A DNA stretch of 64,000 nucleotides from Dyella acidiphila (GTDB lineage: Bacteria; Pseudomonadota; Gammaproteobacteria; Xanthomonadales; Rhodanobacteraceae). Below are positions 8,291 through 18,700 of this stretch, piece by piece; position 1 is the first letter of the stretch, and every line of letters begins with the position of its first letter. The position numbers and the translations under genes are program-made. Under the pieces are notes generated by a model. It saw only the letters and a program-made list of their open reading frames with translations. It was not told the origin of the DNA and did no database searches. The stretch spans positions 1 to 64,000 of the forward strand of contig NZ_JACZZA010000013.1 of NCBI RefSeq assembly GCF_014863405.1, given 5' to 3'.

Positions 8291-8833
8291 TTACTGAACT
8301 AGCAACTCATTTATCGCCCCATCGGGAAGGCCCTTGAGGAAATCGCACTCATAGGCGGCATCCATCGATTTGAGCGGCCGTTTATAGGCAACAAGATACG
8401 CAATCGTCTTTTCCATCAACGCATGGTTGCCCTGCTGCTTGGCTACACGGCATAAATGGCTGGCGGCATTAATAACGAAGTGGCCGACGTCCTGGGCGAC
8501 GCGCAATCCTGTTTCGGCCAAAGCTACGGCTTTGGCTGGATCCGGATTTTCAAACATATAAAAGCCGCTTGCCCCGATCCAGCTCAAAGGATCCTGCGGA
8601 AACAAAGCCATAATTTGCGACCAGGTTTTTTCCTGCTCATCGGTATGGCGATAAAGAGAGTGTTGATCGGCCATCCGGTGATACAGGAAAGAGAGATCCT
8701 CGCTCCCGTCCGCCGCTTCCATCTGACATTGCAAATAGGCGATCGCGCTGGAATGAGCCGTGGCGAGGCCCGCGCGTCCGTTCTTACGGATCTCGCTTAG
8801 CACTCTTCCAACTTCTCGGTAGTTAATAGACAT
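8291..8833 (-). CDS. Unknown cytosolic helical (TPR-like) protein in the toxin-locus array
   Basis: About 180 residues with no signal peptide or membrane segment. The sequence is almost all helical, with repeated helix pairs such as LSWIGASGFYMFENPDPAKA, VALAETGLRVAQDVGHFVIN and KTIAYLVAYKRPLKSMDAA, which suggests a tetratricopeptide-like solenoid. An in-frame ATG at 8851 is an alternative start; neither has a good ribosome site. It sits between the orphan toxin-immunity pair and a Sel1-like gene, all on the strand of rhs, so an immunity or adaptor role is possible but unproven. Confidence 0.6.
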   Translation of the reverse strand: MSINYREVGRVLSEIRKNGRAGLATAHSSAIAYLQCQMEAADGSEDLSFLYHRMADQHSLYRHTDEQEKTWSQIMALFPQDPLSWIGASGFYMFENPDPAKAVALAETGLRVAQDVGHFVINAASHLCRVAKQQGNHALMEKTIAYLVAYKRPLKSMDAAYECDFLKGLPDGAINELLVQ

Positions 8834-8919
8834 TGACGCAACCATCATCACGGAAGCAAGGTCGCACTTTACGCCAACAAAAAAAGTGCCCTGATTTTTT
8901 GAGCCGGACCCCTCTCAAT

Positions 8920-9396
8920 TCAATGATGCGCGCCGGAGCCCAAGCAGCCCTGCTTGAGACTTTCAAACTTCCCAGATGGGAAACAGTTTTGAAACTCTAT
9001 CTTCGAGTATGGAAAGCCGCCTTGCGCAGATTTCTTTAGCCAATAAAAGGCGCGCCTTTTCACCAGAGGATCACTGCTGTCTGAAAGAATGTTGTACTCA
9101 TCAAATTGGGACGCCACATCTCCATTTTCAGCAGCAACAAGCGCCCAATATTTCCATTTGGGGTCCATATTTCTTTCATATCTAAAATAGTCACTCAGCT
9201 TCGCGGCGGCCAAGGCATCTCCTAGCGCAGCAGCCTTGGACAAGTCGTCCACACTTGACCTCATCTCTACCGGCGCAGCACTCGTGCCAGGAACAGTGTT
9301 CATCTGCCCTGCATCAAAAAAGAGAAAGGCAAAACTCAAAATGAAGCTCGTAATCATGACTAATGTCCGCCAAATTGGGCGAAATGTCTGAGACAT
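8920..9396 (-). CDS. Sel1-repeat-like exported protein
   Basis: 158 residues. Residues 10-30 are hydrophobic (LVMITSFILSFAFLFFDAG), giving a signal peptide or anchor. The rest has Sel1-type repeats: DLSKAAALGDALAAAKLSDYF, YWALVAAENGDVASQFDEYN and AFYWLKKSAQGGFPYSKIEF, each with the A-x-x-G-(D/H) and W-x-x-x-A-A pattern. Sel1 proteins bind partner proteins and occur often as accessory or immunity genes next to polymorphic toxins. The start at ATG 9360 would shorten the anchor. It is downstream of rhs, separated by a broken RAYT gene on the other strand. Confidence 0.68.
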   Translation of the reverse strand: MSQTFRPIWRTLVMITSFILSFAFLFFDAGQMNTVPGTSAAPVEMRSSVDDLSKAAALGDALAAAKLSDYFRYERNMDPKWKYWALVAAENGDVASQFDEYNILSDSSDPLVKRRAFYWLKKSAQGGFPYSKIEFQNCFPSGKFESLKQGCLGSGAHH

Positions 9397-9461
9397 GAAA
9401 GATCGGGTGTTGCCACATTAGCTGCCCCACACCTATCGATCTTGATACCGGCAGCCTCATC

Positions 9462-9748
9462 ATGCCACGCCAGCCTCGCCTCAATCTCACCGGCTTTTCG
9501 CAACATGTGGTTCAACGCGGAAATAATCGGCAACCCTGTTTCCCATCCGATCAAAACTATCGACGCTATTTGCGACTGTTGCATGAGGCCGCCAAACAAG
9601 AGAAATGCGCGCTCCACACTCCGATATCCACGCACACCTTCAACGACGGCGCGCACTGGAAACCAACCGCTTCCAGGCGGTCATTGAGGCAAAGCTCGGC
9701 TGTGTGGTGAAAGTTCGACCACAAGGCAGGTCTAGAAAAGTGTTCTGA
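9462..9748 (+). pseudogene. RAYT (REP-associated tyrosine, Y1) transposase, internally deleted remnant
   Basis: The N-terminal MPRQPRLNLTGFSQHVVQRG and NNRQPCFPSDQNYRRYLRLL is the hallmark of the TnpA-REP/Y1 family. The match fails near position 9620, before the HxH motif (normally ...LMTNHVHLL) and the catalytic Tyr. In another frame, 9656-9748 encodes ETNRFQAVIEAKLG...RPQGRSRK, the usual C-terminus. So roughly 100 internal codons are gone and the two ends are joined out of frame. These transposases move REP palindromes; this copy is dead. It is the only plus-strand gene inside the minus-strand toxin array, which fits a secondary insertion. Confidence 0.8.
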
Positions 9749-9778
9749 CCCGTTTGGTCGCAACCCCTTTGGTCGCAG

Positions 9779-10279
9779 TCAACCAACCCCGTCTTTCAGC
9801 GCGAGCTCCACTTTAAGCCCATGCTTTGCCGCGTAAAAATTCAGGCAATCCAGAAGCGCAGTCAGGTCCGTGGATTGATCGTTGAAATAGATCTTCCGTG
9901 TCTTCGAGCGTGCCGCAGATGATGGCAACGCCAGGATGTTGTAGGCGGTGACATTGCGGCTGGCTCCAGCGGCACGTACTGGATAGGCCACGATGCGTTG
10001 CACGTTCGCCCATGGAATCGACTGGATTTCCTTTCCCCCCAAAAAACGCGCCACACCTTGATCATCCATGACCAGGTCCAATTTGCCGATTAAGAACACC
10101 CTTCCCAAGGCCAGCAAAAGCACGGCGACACCAAGGCAGAAAACCACGCCACCCAAGCCTCCGCCCGCCTTGGGTATCACGCAGGCGAAAAAAATCCACA
10201 GTCCCGCGAAAAGCATCAGCGCCACGAAACCCGGGATGAAACCTTTGAACTTGAAGCGGTTCCGTGACGCGACACTCAT
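9779..10279 (-). CDS. Two-TM membrane protein in the immunity position behind rhs
   Basis: 166 residues from ATG at 10279, 13 bases after the rhs stop, with GAGGAT as ribosome site in that gap. Two hydrophobic helices (FIPGFVALMLFAGLWIFFAC and LGGVVFCLGVAVLLLALGRV) are followed by a cytosolic strand-rich domain (LDLVMDDQGVARFLGG...IPWANVQRIVAYPV...RKIYFND) that resembles a bacterial PH-type domain; that fold call is an inference. Tight coupling to an Rhs gene is typical of immunity genes, and membrane immunity proteins usually face membrane-acting or periplasmic toxins. The Rhs tail is glycine/alanine-rich and hydrophobic, which is compatible. Confidence 0.68.
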   Translation of the reverse strand: MSVASRNRFKFKGFIPGFVALMLFAGLWIFFACVIPKAGGGLGGVVFCLGVAVLLLALGRVFLIGKLDLVMDDQGVARFLGGKEIQSIPWANVQRIVAYPVRAAGASRNVTAYNILALPSSAARSKTRKIYFNDQSTDLTALLDCLNFYAAKHGLKVELALKDGVG

Positions 10280-10292
10280 CTGATTCGATCCT

Positions 10293-13200
10293 CTACTGCT
10301 GGCACTGACAATCGCTTTCATCACTAGACGGACCGAACCCGTGATCAGCCTTGGGATCCATGGCTGTACCAACGGCATTGACGGCACCGGTAAGTCCGGA
10401 AAAGACATTTGAAGCCGTTCCGCCGACAGCTTCTTCGCCGGCACCGGCGGCAAAAGCCTCGCCGCTCATCAATGGCGCCATGCCTCCCAGGATCGTACCG
10501 AAGGCCCAGTCATCATTCCAATCCTTGGCCTTTTTGCAAGGCGGCCGCGTTGCATCATAGAGCAGGTTTCCGGCGACGGTTGATGCGAAACCACTGCCAG
10601 CTCCAAGCCCGACGGTGGTGCCAGTAGCAGCAAACATCCCGGCAATGCCTTCACCCGCCCACGTGGCGGCGGCAGCGGACCATTGCGGCGCAAAGAATCC
10701 AACCGCTCCACCAATCAAGGCACCGGCCACGGCGCCTTGCCAGCCGCCAGCCTCATACCCGGCGACACCACCCGCTATGCCACCAATGATGGCGGTGACC
10801 CATTCCTGCCCATTGGGATCCCGGTACATAACCGGATTGCCATCGCCATAGGCATAGAAGCTGGTCTGCCCACCACCGAATGCGAGCGGATCTTCGCTGA
10901 TAAACCCTTCCATCATCGGGCTGTAATAACGCGCACGATAGTAATAAAGGCCCGGCGAATCGGCTTCGCGCCCGGTGTATTGATAAGGGTTTGTAAACCC
11001 TGTCGTGGTGTCGGTCGGCGTTACATTGCCGTAGGTGTCGTAGCTGTATTGCTGTTTTATCGCACCGTTCGGATCGGTCAGCGCGATCGTGCTGTTGAGT
11101 GCGTCGGTCAGGAAATAAGTACGTCCCGTCACATCGTTTCGCGCAAACCGCTCATCCATGCCCGGCCCAATGAGGATCGGGTTAACGCCTGTTCCCTGCA
11201 TTTCCTGCACGAGATTGGTGCCGTCATATAGAAACTGCGTTGCCGTTCCCTGCACGTTTTTTGCAATGCGGCGACCCATGGCATCGTAGCTATAGCTCAA
11301 CTGCACATTGCCGTTCTGGCTGACCTGGGTCAGCTGGTTGCGCGCGTTCCATGTGTAGGTATTAGTACCGTCGCTGGTCAGGTTGCCATCGGCGTCATAA
11401 CTGAGCGCCGCACCATTGAAGCTGGTCTGACGATCGTTGAGGTCGAAACTTGCTGGCTGCGTGGTCGGGGTAGGCAGTGTGTCCGTGGCAAAACTGCCCG
11501 TTTTACTGATTCGGCGCCCATCGATGTCATAGCCGTAAACCAGGCTTCCCAACTGTGTGCCATTGCTTTGCGTGTAGGTCAGCCCGGTCAACTCGCTAGC
11601 CACATCGTAGCCATAGTTGACGGTGATGCCATTGGGAAGCGTCATGATGGTGCGGCGGCTGTCGGCGTCGTACCCCAGCTGCACCGTTTCATTGCCCTGG
11701 CTTATGTTCGTCAGACGATCAGCATTGTCGTACGTATAGTTGGCCACAGCTTGCGACGCGGCAGTCATACTGATGCGCCGGCCATTGGCGTCGTAGGTAT
11801 AGCTGACGCTGCCCTGCGGACCGCTTGCCGCGAGGACGTGATTGAGGCCGTCGTAGGTCCAGCCCAGAGTGCCGGAGACCGAATCGGCCAAACCCGTCAA
11901 GCGGTTGCCGGCGTCATAACTGGCCTGGATACCGGAACCGTCGGCAAAGGACACCAGGCTTCTTCGGTTCAACGCGTCGTAGCTGATGTCGGCAGCCTGT
12001 CCTTTGCGGTCCGTGTGAGTGATGACGTGTCCCATGCCGTCATAGGTCCACGACTCGCTTTGATTCATCGCGTCGATGTGTTTGATCAGACGATTGCGGG
12101 CATCGTAGGCATATTGGATCACACCGGTGTTGGGCAGCGTGACGGTGAGAATATTGCCGTTGCCGTCGTAAGTGATCGCAGTGGTCTGGTTGAGCGCATC
12201 CGTGCTGGAAACGACCCGATCGTTGCTGTCGTATTGGACCAGATTGACATTGCCCATGGGGTCACGCGTGGCGGTGCGGCGCCCAAGCGTGTCCACCGCA
12301 TAGTTTACGGTGCGGTTCAGCGGATCGGTCACGCTCTGCAGGTCATAACCCTGATAGGAAAACACCGTAGTATTGCCGAGCGCGTCCTGCACCGAGGTCG
12401 GTTGGCCGGCGCCATTGCACTGGATGTTGCTGCTATGCCCCAAGGCATCGGTGATTTGCGTAAGGCATCCGTCGGTATAGCTAAAGCTGATGGCATGGCC
12501 GAGCGGATCAGTAACCGAAGCGATCTGGTTGTAGAGACTCGTATAGCTGAAATGCGTAGTCACCGCGCTGGACGTTCCCGACAACTGCGTCACCGACAAT
12601 ACATTGCCCGTGGCGTCGTAGGTGTACGCGGTTGTGCGACTCAATGCATCGGTTTTGCTGTCGATCAAACCCGACGGCTCACGTACATAGGTCATCGTTT
12701 GCGCCAGCGGCGTGCCGTAAGCATGCGTATCTGAACTGGCGTAGCCACTTACCGGATCGAATGCCACCTGTTCCTGGTTGCCGTTCAGATCCGTGATGGT
12801 GGTGGCCGTCACTACATTGCTGCTGTTGATGGTGTAAGCAAACTGGTAGTACGTGCTGTCGGCGTAGGTCTGCTTGGTGACGCGTCCGTTCGCATCGTAT
12901 TGATTGGTGATCTTGGTATTTCCACGTCGGTCCTGGATGGCCAGCATGCGATTGCTGCTGTCATAGGTGTATTGCTCGGTGGTCTGGTCCGGATAGGTCA
13001 CCGTGGCCAGGCCACCGGCGCTGTTATAGGCGTAGCCGACGGTGCGGCCGCTGTTGTCCACCGCACTCTTCACCCGGTTACTGCCATCGTAGTTCAAGGT
13101 GATTGTGCGACCGCTGGGCGATACGATCTGGTCGACCAGGCCGCCGTTGTAGTTGAACAGTGTCTGGTTGCCATAGCGATCCTGGACCCATTTCAACTGG

Positions 13201-15692
13201 TTGGGCACGTCGCTTTCGAAGCCGTACTCCGTGCCGTCCTTCATATTCAGCTGCCAGTACTCGCCGATCGGAGTGCCGGTGAAGAACTGCAGCGTGGCGC
13301 CGTAGAACGCCGAGTTGGTGGCGGTGTGCTCCCATACATCGCCGGTCAACGGCCAGTTCGTGGAAGTGCCCGTTACCAGGTTGAAGGCAATCGCCTGCCC
13401 GCACGGCAAAATGAGCTGCGGGGTGGTGAAGGAACCATCGCTGCTATACAGATGGATATTGAAATTGGCGTTGCCGCCGATGCCGAAGACATGCGAAGTG
13501 GTGTCGGCCGAATCATAGGCGCGCGTCAGCTTCAAAGGCAGCACATCGCTGATGGCCAGGTCGTTCCATTCGTGGAAGAACGTGCCCGTCTGCGTATCTA
13601 CCGGATCGCCTTCGCACTTGTTGTCGTTCTTGACTCCATTACCGCTGCTAGCACTACTCAGCGACACACCGGCACCCATTGCCCACACCAGGGCTACGCC
13701 CGGATCGGGAGCAATCTGAGCAGCGTCGCGCGTCACATGGCCGCCGCCGTACATCTGCCAGCCGTCCTTGGCGCTGTAGACCCAGAAGTTGCTGGCCGTA
13801 TTCGGCTTGTTGTGACCGTAATTCGGATACACCACCCGGATGCCCTTGGCCGCATCCGGCGTCAAGCCCTGCACCACCGCATCGCCAGGCTGGATGGTGA
13901 AGTACATCGGAAAGTTGTCGGGAAGCGGGAAGGGAGCATGGTCGACTGGCGTCGGCACGATGGCGATGTGATCAAGAACGTGGCCACTACGGTCCTTGAA
14001 CACGGCACCGGCCGGAATGTGCAGTTCGAGACCGGGCAACTCCGGATGGCGCAACACTACCTCGCGATTGGTAGGTGTGGGCAGCGTAATCTCGTCACGC
14101 GGCAGGATACGTGGCAAGTACATCACGTACGGCATGTGCGTGATGGTTTTCGCTTTCACATCAGCGCCGACCAAGAAGCGGCCGTAATTTAAGTCCCCGT
14201 GGCTGGCGGGGCCGCCATCGACAAAGACTTCGTTGCGGCCTGCAGCAAGGCCCTTGAGGATAAACACGCCGTGGGCGTCGGTTTTCACGACCTGGCCGCT
14301 GACGCTCACTTCGACATTCGCGACAGGTGTTTCGTCGATCTGACGGATCTGCCCGATCAGAGCCGTAGTGCCCTTTGGAAGGCTCGCTTCGAGTACGTGC
14401 GTATCGGGAAGGCTTTGATGATTCGCATATAGACGCCAGTGCGGCCCGGTGTCATTGGGGGCATTGTTCTGACCGGGATAGAAGGCGCCATCGCGCACGA
14501 AACCGTGTTCGCGGCAGAGCTGGTCCTTGCTCGCGTCGCACGCAGAAGCCCGCGCACCGCCCGCCATTACATAGAGCGGCGGCTCATTCGATACCGGGAC
14601 ATCCGCAGCTGTAGAGCGCGGTGTCGGCAGCGCTCCCTGCCCGGCCATCACCACGCCCGTGGCTGTCGTATGGGCGGTATCGAAGCCCACGGCCGCATAC
14701 GGCAACGCCGTACCGTCGGCAGCGCGCAATCCTTTAACGAACAAGGTATAGCGCGAACCCGGATAGAGATCATCCGGCAACTGCACAAACGCCTGGCGGC
14801 CTTCGTTGGTGCCGACCACCTGAATCGGCAACGCCCCTTCCGGACCCAGCAAGGTCACGGTCTTGGTGCTGAGCGAGCGCACATCCATGGGCGTGGTGAA
14901 GCGCAAGGTCAGCGGGCCTTGGATCGGCGCCGCATGCATGTCCACATCAGGCAGCGCAAGCATGCTTGGGGCAGCCGCGGCCGCGGCGATGCCATGCGAC
15001 AGCGGGCTGAAACGCGCCTGCGCAGGATCGAAGCGCACCGCACTGGACATCGCCATGCCGCGCACATCCACGCCACCTTCGATACGCACGCTGCCATCGG
15101 CTTGCAGCACAGCCAGCGCATCCATGCGCGGCGACTGCACATCGCCCAGCACTGTGGACTGATGCGAGATAGGCGCCCATGCCATGGACTGCGTAGCAGG
15201 AGTGCCGTCACTGGACCAGCCGCCGGCCATCAGCAGCCGACCATCACTGAGCACCGTCAGCGTATGGCCTGCGCGCGCCGGCAAACCCAACACGCCGGTA
15301 GGCACGAAACGAGCAGTTGAAGGATTGAACCATTCACCCGACGCCAGCACCTCGCCCCGCGCATCGATACCGCCCCACAGCAGCACCTGGCCGCCGGGCA
15401 TCACGGTGACGGATGCAAAGCGCCGAGGCTCTGGCAGCGCGAGTTGGCGGCGCTTATTGCCATCGATCAGATAAGCCACCCCATCGCCGCCATGCACCTC
15501 GAACGTGCGCCCGTCCGGCAGCAATATCTGGCCGACCTCGGCCGAAGGCGGCATGAAGTAGGTGTGCTGCGCACTGCTGACGCGCTCAGGCGAGGTGGCC
15601 TGTGGCAGCGCCAGCGCGAATGCGCTCAGCGTCGCGATGCCAAGCAGGCTGATCCATCCGGCACGTTCCATTACTGTCCTTTGCGCTTTCAT
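10293..15692 (-). CDS. Rhs/YD-repeat protein with Kelch-like N-terminus and hydrophobic C-terminal tail
   Basis: About 1799 residues. The start at ATG 15692 has GGGGA just upstream; an ATG at 15734 is possible. A signal anchor (WISLLGIATLSAFALALPQA) is followed by Kelch-like repeats (VLLWGGIDARG, RLLMAGGWSSDG) over about residues 50-230, Ig-like and carboxypeptidase-regulatory segments, a DUF6531-like block (GDPVDTQTGTFFHEWNDLAI), some two dozen YD repeats (YTYDANGR type), and the RHS core (YYYRARYYSPMMEGFISEDP...NPVMYRDPNGQ). After the core lies a variable ~170-residue tail, with glycine-zipper-like hydrophobic stretches (GGIAGGVAGYEAGG) and ending in DCQCQQ; that is where toxins sit in this class. 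No known toxin motif is seen. The next gene is probably its immunity partner. Confidence 0.85.
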   Translation of the reverse strand: MKAQRTVMERAGWISLLGIATLSAFALALPQATSPERVSSAQHTYFMPPSAEVGQILLPDGRTFEVHGGDGVAYLIDGNKRRQLALPEPRRFASVTVMPGGQVLLWGGIDARGEVLASGEWFNPSTARFVPTGVLGLPARAGHTLTVLSDGRLLMAGGWSSDGTPATQSMAWAPISHQSTVLGDVQSPRMDALAVLQADGSVRIEGGVDVRGMAMSSAVRFDPAQARFSPLSHGIAAAAAAPSMLALPDVDMHAAPIQGPLTLRFTTPMDVRSLSTKTVTLLGPEGALPIQVVGTNEGRQAFVQLPDDLYPGSRYTLFVKGLRAADGTALPYAAVGFDTAHTTATGVVMAGQGALPTPRSTAADVPVSNEPPLYVMAGGARASACDASKDQLCREHGFVRDGAFYPGQNNAPNDTGPHWRLYANHQSLPDTHVLEASLPKGTTALIGQIRQIDETPVANVEVSVSGQVVKTDAHGVFILKGLAAGRNEVFVDGGPASHGDLNYGRFLVGADVKAKTITHMPYVMYLPRILPRDEITLPTPTNREVVLRHPELPGLELHIPAGAVFKDRSGHVLDHIAIVPTPVDHAPFPLPDNFPMYFTIQPGDAVVQGLTPDAAKGIRVVYPNYGHNKPNTASNFWVYSAKDGWQMYGGGHVTRDAAQIAPDPGVALVWAMGAGVSLSSASSGNGVKNDNKCEGDPVDTQTGTFFHEWNDLAISDVLPLKLTRAYDSADTTSHVFGIGGNANFNIHLYSSDGSFTTPQLILPCGQAIAFNLVTGTSTNWPLTGDVWEHTATNSAFYGATLQFFTGTPIGEYWQLNMKDGTEYGFESDVPNQLKWVQDRYGNQTLFNYNGGLVDQIVSPSGRTITLNYDGSNRVKSAVDNSGRTVGYAYNSAGGLATVTYPDQTTEQYTYDSSNRMLAIQDRRGNTKITNQYDANGRVTKQTYADSTYYQFAYTINSSNVVTATTITDLNGNQEQVAFDPVSGYASSDTHAYGTPLAQTMTYVREPSGLIDSKTDALSRTTAYTYDATGNVLSVTQLSGTSSAVTTHFSYTSLYNQIASVTDPLGHAISFSYTDGCLTQITDALGHSSNIQCNGAGQPTSVQDALGNTTVFSYQGYDLQSVTDPLNRTVNYAVDTLGRRTATRDPMGNVNLVQYDSNDRVVSSTDALNQTTAITYDGNGNILTVTLPNTGVIQYAYDARNRLIKHIDAMNQSESWTYDGMGHVITHTDRKGQAADISYDALNRRSLVSFADGSGIQASYDAGNRLTGLADSVSGTLGWTYDGLNHVLAASGPQGSVSYTYDANGRRISMTAASQAVANYTYDNADRLTNISQGNETVQLGYDADSRRTIMTLPNGITVNYGYDVASELTGLTYTQSNGTQLGSLVYGYDIDGRRISKTGSFATDTLPTPTTQPASFDLNDRQTSFNGAALSYDADGNLTSDGTNTYTWNARNQLTQVSQNGNVQLSYSYDAMGRRIAKNVQGTATQFLYDGTNLVQEMQGTGVNPILIGPGMDERFARNDVTGRTYFLTDALNSTIALTDPNGAIKQQYSYDTYGNVTPTDTTTGFTNPYQYTGREADSPGLYYYRARYYSPMMEGFISEDPLAFGGGQTSFYAYGDGNPVMYRDPNGQEWVTAIIGGIAGGVAGYEAGGWQGAVAGALIGGAVGFFAPQWSAAAATWAGEGIAGMFAATGTTVGLGAGSGFASTVAGNLLYDATRPPCKKAKDWNDDWAFGTILGGMAPLMSGEAFAAGAGEEAVGGTASNVFSGLTGAVNAVGTAMDPKADHGFGPSSDESDCQCQQ

Positions 15693-15759
15693 CACCGAGT
15701 CCCCATCAAATGCTTCGGTTGGTTCCATGTGCAATGCGTGATCACGGTTGTGCCGCCCG

Positions 15760-18700
15760 CTACTGCGTGGTGTAACTCAGCTGCGCCGTCGCAGGCGTGC
15801 CGTAGCTGGTGTACACCACCGCCGTATAGGTACCGGTAGCCGGCAGGCCGGATAGCGTCAGCGTGCTGGACGTAGCCGTGCTGAACCAGTTGTAGTAGTT
15901 GCCCGTGGTGATCGCGCCGGTATCTGGCCGGTATACGTTGACGGCCACGGTCTGTCCGGTCGGCGAGGTGCTGCTTACCCCCGCCAGCGTGAGCACTACG
16001 TTCTGGCCGACGCTGGCATTGAAGGTGATGCGTTGAACGCTGCCGGCGCCCAGGTTGATGGTGGAAGGAACATTGGCGGTCAGCGCACCATCGGATCCAT
16101 CCGGCTGTAGCTGGGCGGTGAAGTTCATGGTGCCGCCCCAGATGGGCTCCACCTCCACCGAATACGCGCCTGCCGGCAGATTCCATAGGGCGAGCCTGCA
16201 GGCCGCACCCGGACTGGAGGCATAGCAGTAGGTGCTGGATACGTCGTTGCCGCTGACGTTGTAGATATCGACGTGGAACCCGTTATTGCTGGCGCCCACC
16301 ACATTGATGTTGCTGAGCGTCAGCTCCAGGTTGTCGCCCAGGTTGGCGTTGAAATTCAGGTAGGCATTTTCGCCCGGCGTGTACGCGGCGTAATTCTGTG
16401 TCACGCCATTGCTCAATACCGTCCCTGTCAAGCCGGGCAGCATGGTCAATTGCGCAGTGCCCGGCGTGCCGTAGTTGGTGTACACCACGGCGGTGTACGT
16501 ACCGGTGGCAGGCAGGTTCTGCAGATTGATCGTGCTGGAACTGGTCGCACTGAACGAGGTGTAGTTGTTGCCGGTGGTAATTGCACCGGTATCCGGGCGG
16601 TAGATATTCACATACACACCCTGCCCGGTCGGCGAGGTTGTGCTCACCCCCGACAGATTCAGCGCAATCGTGTCGCCCACGTTCGCATTGAAGGTCAGAC
16701 GCTGCACCTGGCCGGCGGCAAGATTGACTGTCGCCGGCGTACTCATGGCGAGCGCCGGTCCGACGCTGTCCGACTGCAACTGCGCCGTAAAGCCGATGAC
16801 CCCGCCCCAGGTCGGGCTTACCACCACCGAGTACGTCCCTGCCGGCAGATTCCACAGTGCAAAGCGGCAGCTTGCATTGGGGTTGGAGGTATAGCAGTAG
16901 TTGCCGGCGACATCGGTACCGGTGCTGTTGTAGATATCGATGCGGAAGCCGTTGTTGCTGGCGCCGGTCGTGGCGATGTTGCTGAACTGCAGCTCCAGGT
17001 TGTCGCCCAGGTTGGCGTTGAAGTTGAAGTAGATGTTCTGGCTTGCCGCGGTGGCCTGGAAGCTTTGCGCCGGGCCATTGGTCGCCACGGTGCCGGTTAC
17101 GCCAGGCACCAGCGTGAGCTGCGCGCTGCCCGGCGTGCCGTAGTTGGTGTAGACCACGGCCGTGTAGGTGCCGCTCGCTGGCAGGTTCTGCAGATTGATC
17201 GTGCTGGAACTGGTCGCACTGAACGAGGTGTAGTTGTTGCCGGTGGTAATCGCACCCGTATCCGGACGATACAGATTCACGTACACACCCTGCCCGGCGG
17301 GTGCGGTGGTACTGACGCCCGAGAGGTTCAAGGCCACCGTGTCGCCCACGTTCGCATTGAAGGTAAGGCGCTGCACCTGCCCAACCCCGAGGTTGATGCT
17401 TGCCGGCGTGCCCATCGTCAGGCCGGAACCGGTTACATCGGATTGCAGCTGCGCGGTGAAGCCGATAGTGCCGCCCCAGGTCGGGCTTACCACCACCGAA
17501 TACGTACCCGCCGGCAGATTCCACAATGCGAAGCGGCAACTCGCACCCGGATTGGAGGTATAGCAATAAGTGCCCGAGACATCGTTGCCGACGCTGTTGT
17601 AGACATCCACGCGGAAGCCGTTGTTGCTGCCGCCGGTCACCGTGATGTTGCTGAGCTGCAGCTCCAGGTTGTCGCCCAGATTGGCATTGAAGTTGAAGTA
17701 GACGTTCTCGCCGGCAATGTTGGCGGCGAAATTCTGCGCTGCGCCGTTGTTGGTCACCGTTCCGGTGGCACCCGGCGCCAAGGTCAATTGCGCGGTCGCC
17801 GGCGTGCCGTAGTTCGTATACACCACGGCCGTGTAGGTGCCGCTGGCCGGCAGGTTCGGCAAGTTCAGCGTGCCGGAGCCCGTTTCGCTGAAGTAGGTGT
17901 AGTAGTTGCCGGTGGTAATCGCACCGGTGTCGGGGCGATACACGTTGACATACACGCCTTGCCCGGTGGGTGCCGTGCTGCTTACCGCAGAGAGGTTCAG
18001 GGCCACCGTGTCGCCGACATTGGCATTGAAGGTGAAGCGCTGAATCTGACCGCTGCCCAGGGTGACAGTGGCCGGCGTGTTGGCAGTGAGTGCCGGTCCC
18101 GCCACATCGCTCTGCAACTGGGCATTGAAGCCGATGGTGCCGCCCCAGGTCGGGCTCGCCACCACCGAGTAGCTGCCTGCCGGCAGATTCCACAGCGCAA
18201 AGCGGCAGCTTGCACCCGGATTGGACGTATAGCAGTAGGTGCCGGAAACATCGGTGCCGTTGGCGCTGTAGACATCGACACGGAAGCCGTTGTTGCTGCC
18301 GCCAGTCAGCGTGATGTTGCTGAGCTGCAGCTCCAGATTGTCGCCCTGGTTGGCGTTGAAGTTGAGATAAACGTTCTCGCCTGCCGTCTGCGCCGCAAAG
18401 CTCTGCGCCGCGGCGTTGGTGGTCACCGTGCCGGTCGCGCCCGGTGCCACAGTGAGCTGCGCGGTGCCTGGCGTGCCGTACGAGGTGTACACCACGGCCG
18501 TGTAGGTACCGCTGGCTGGCAGGTTTTGCAGATTGAGCGTGCCCGAACCGCTTTCGCTGAAATAGGTGTAGTAGTTGCCCGTGCTGATCAGGCCGGTATC
18601 GGGCCGGTATACATTCACGTACACCGTCTGGCCGGCCGGTGCGGTCGTGCTTACGCCCGACAGGTTCAGCGCAACGGTATCGCCCTGGTTGGCGCTGAAG

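Noticed and set aside
11568-14192. Large plus-strand frames (11568-12734, 12900-14192) opposite the Rhs gene
   Set aside because: They follow YD-repeat periodicity from the other strand and have no independent features.
10293-15692. Type VI secretion effector assignment for the Rhs protein
   Set aside because: There is no PAAR domain, VgrG or Tss gene in the window, and the N-terminus carries a signal anchor and Kelch-like repeats, so another export route is more likely.
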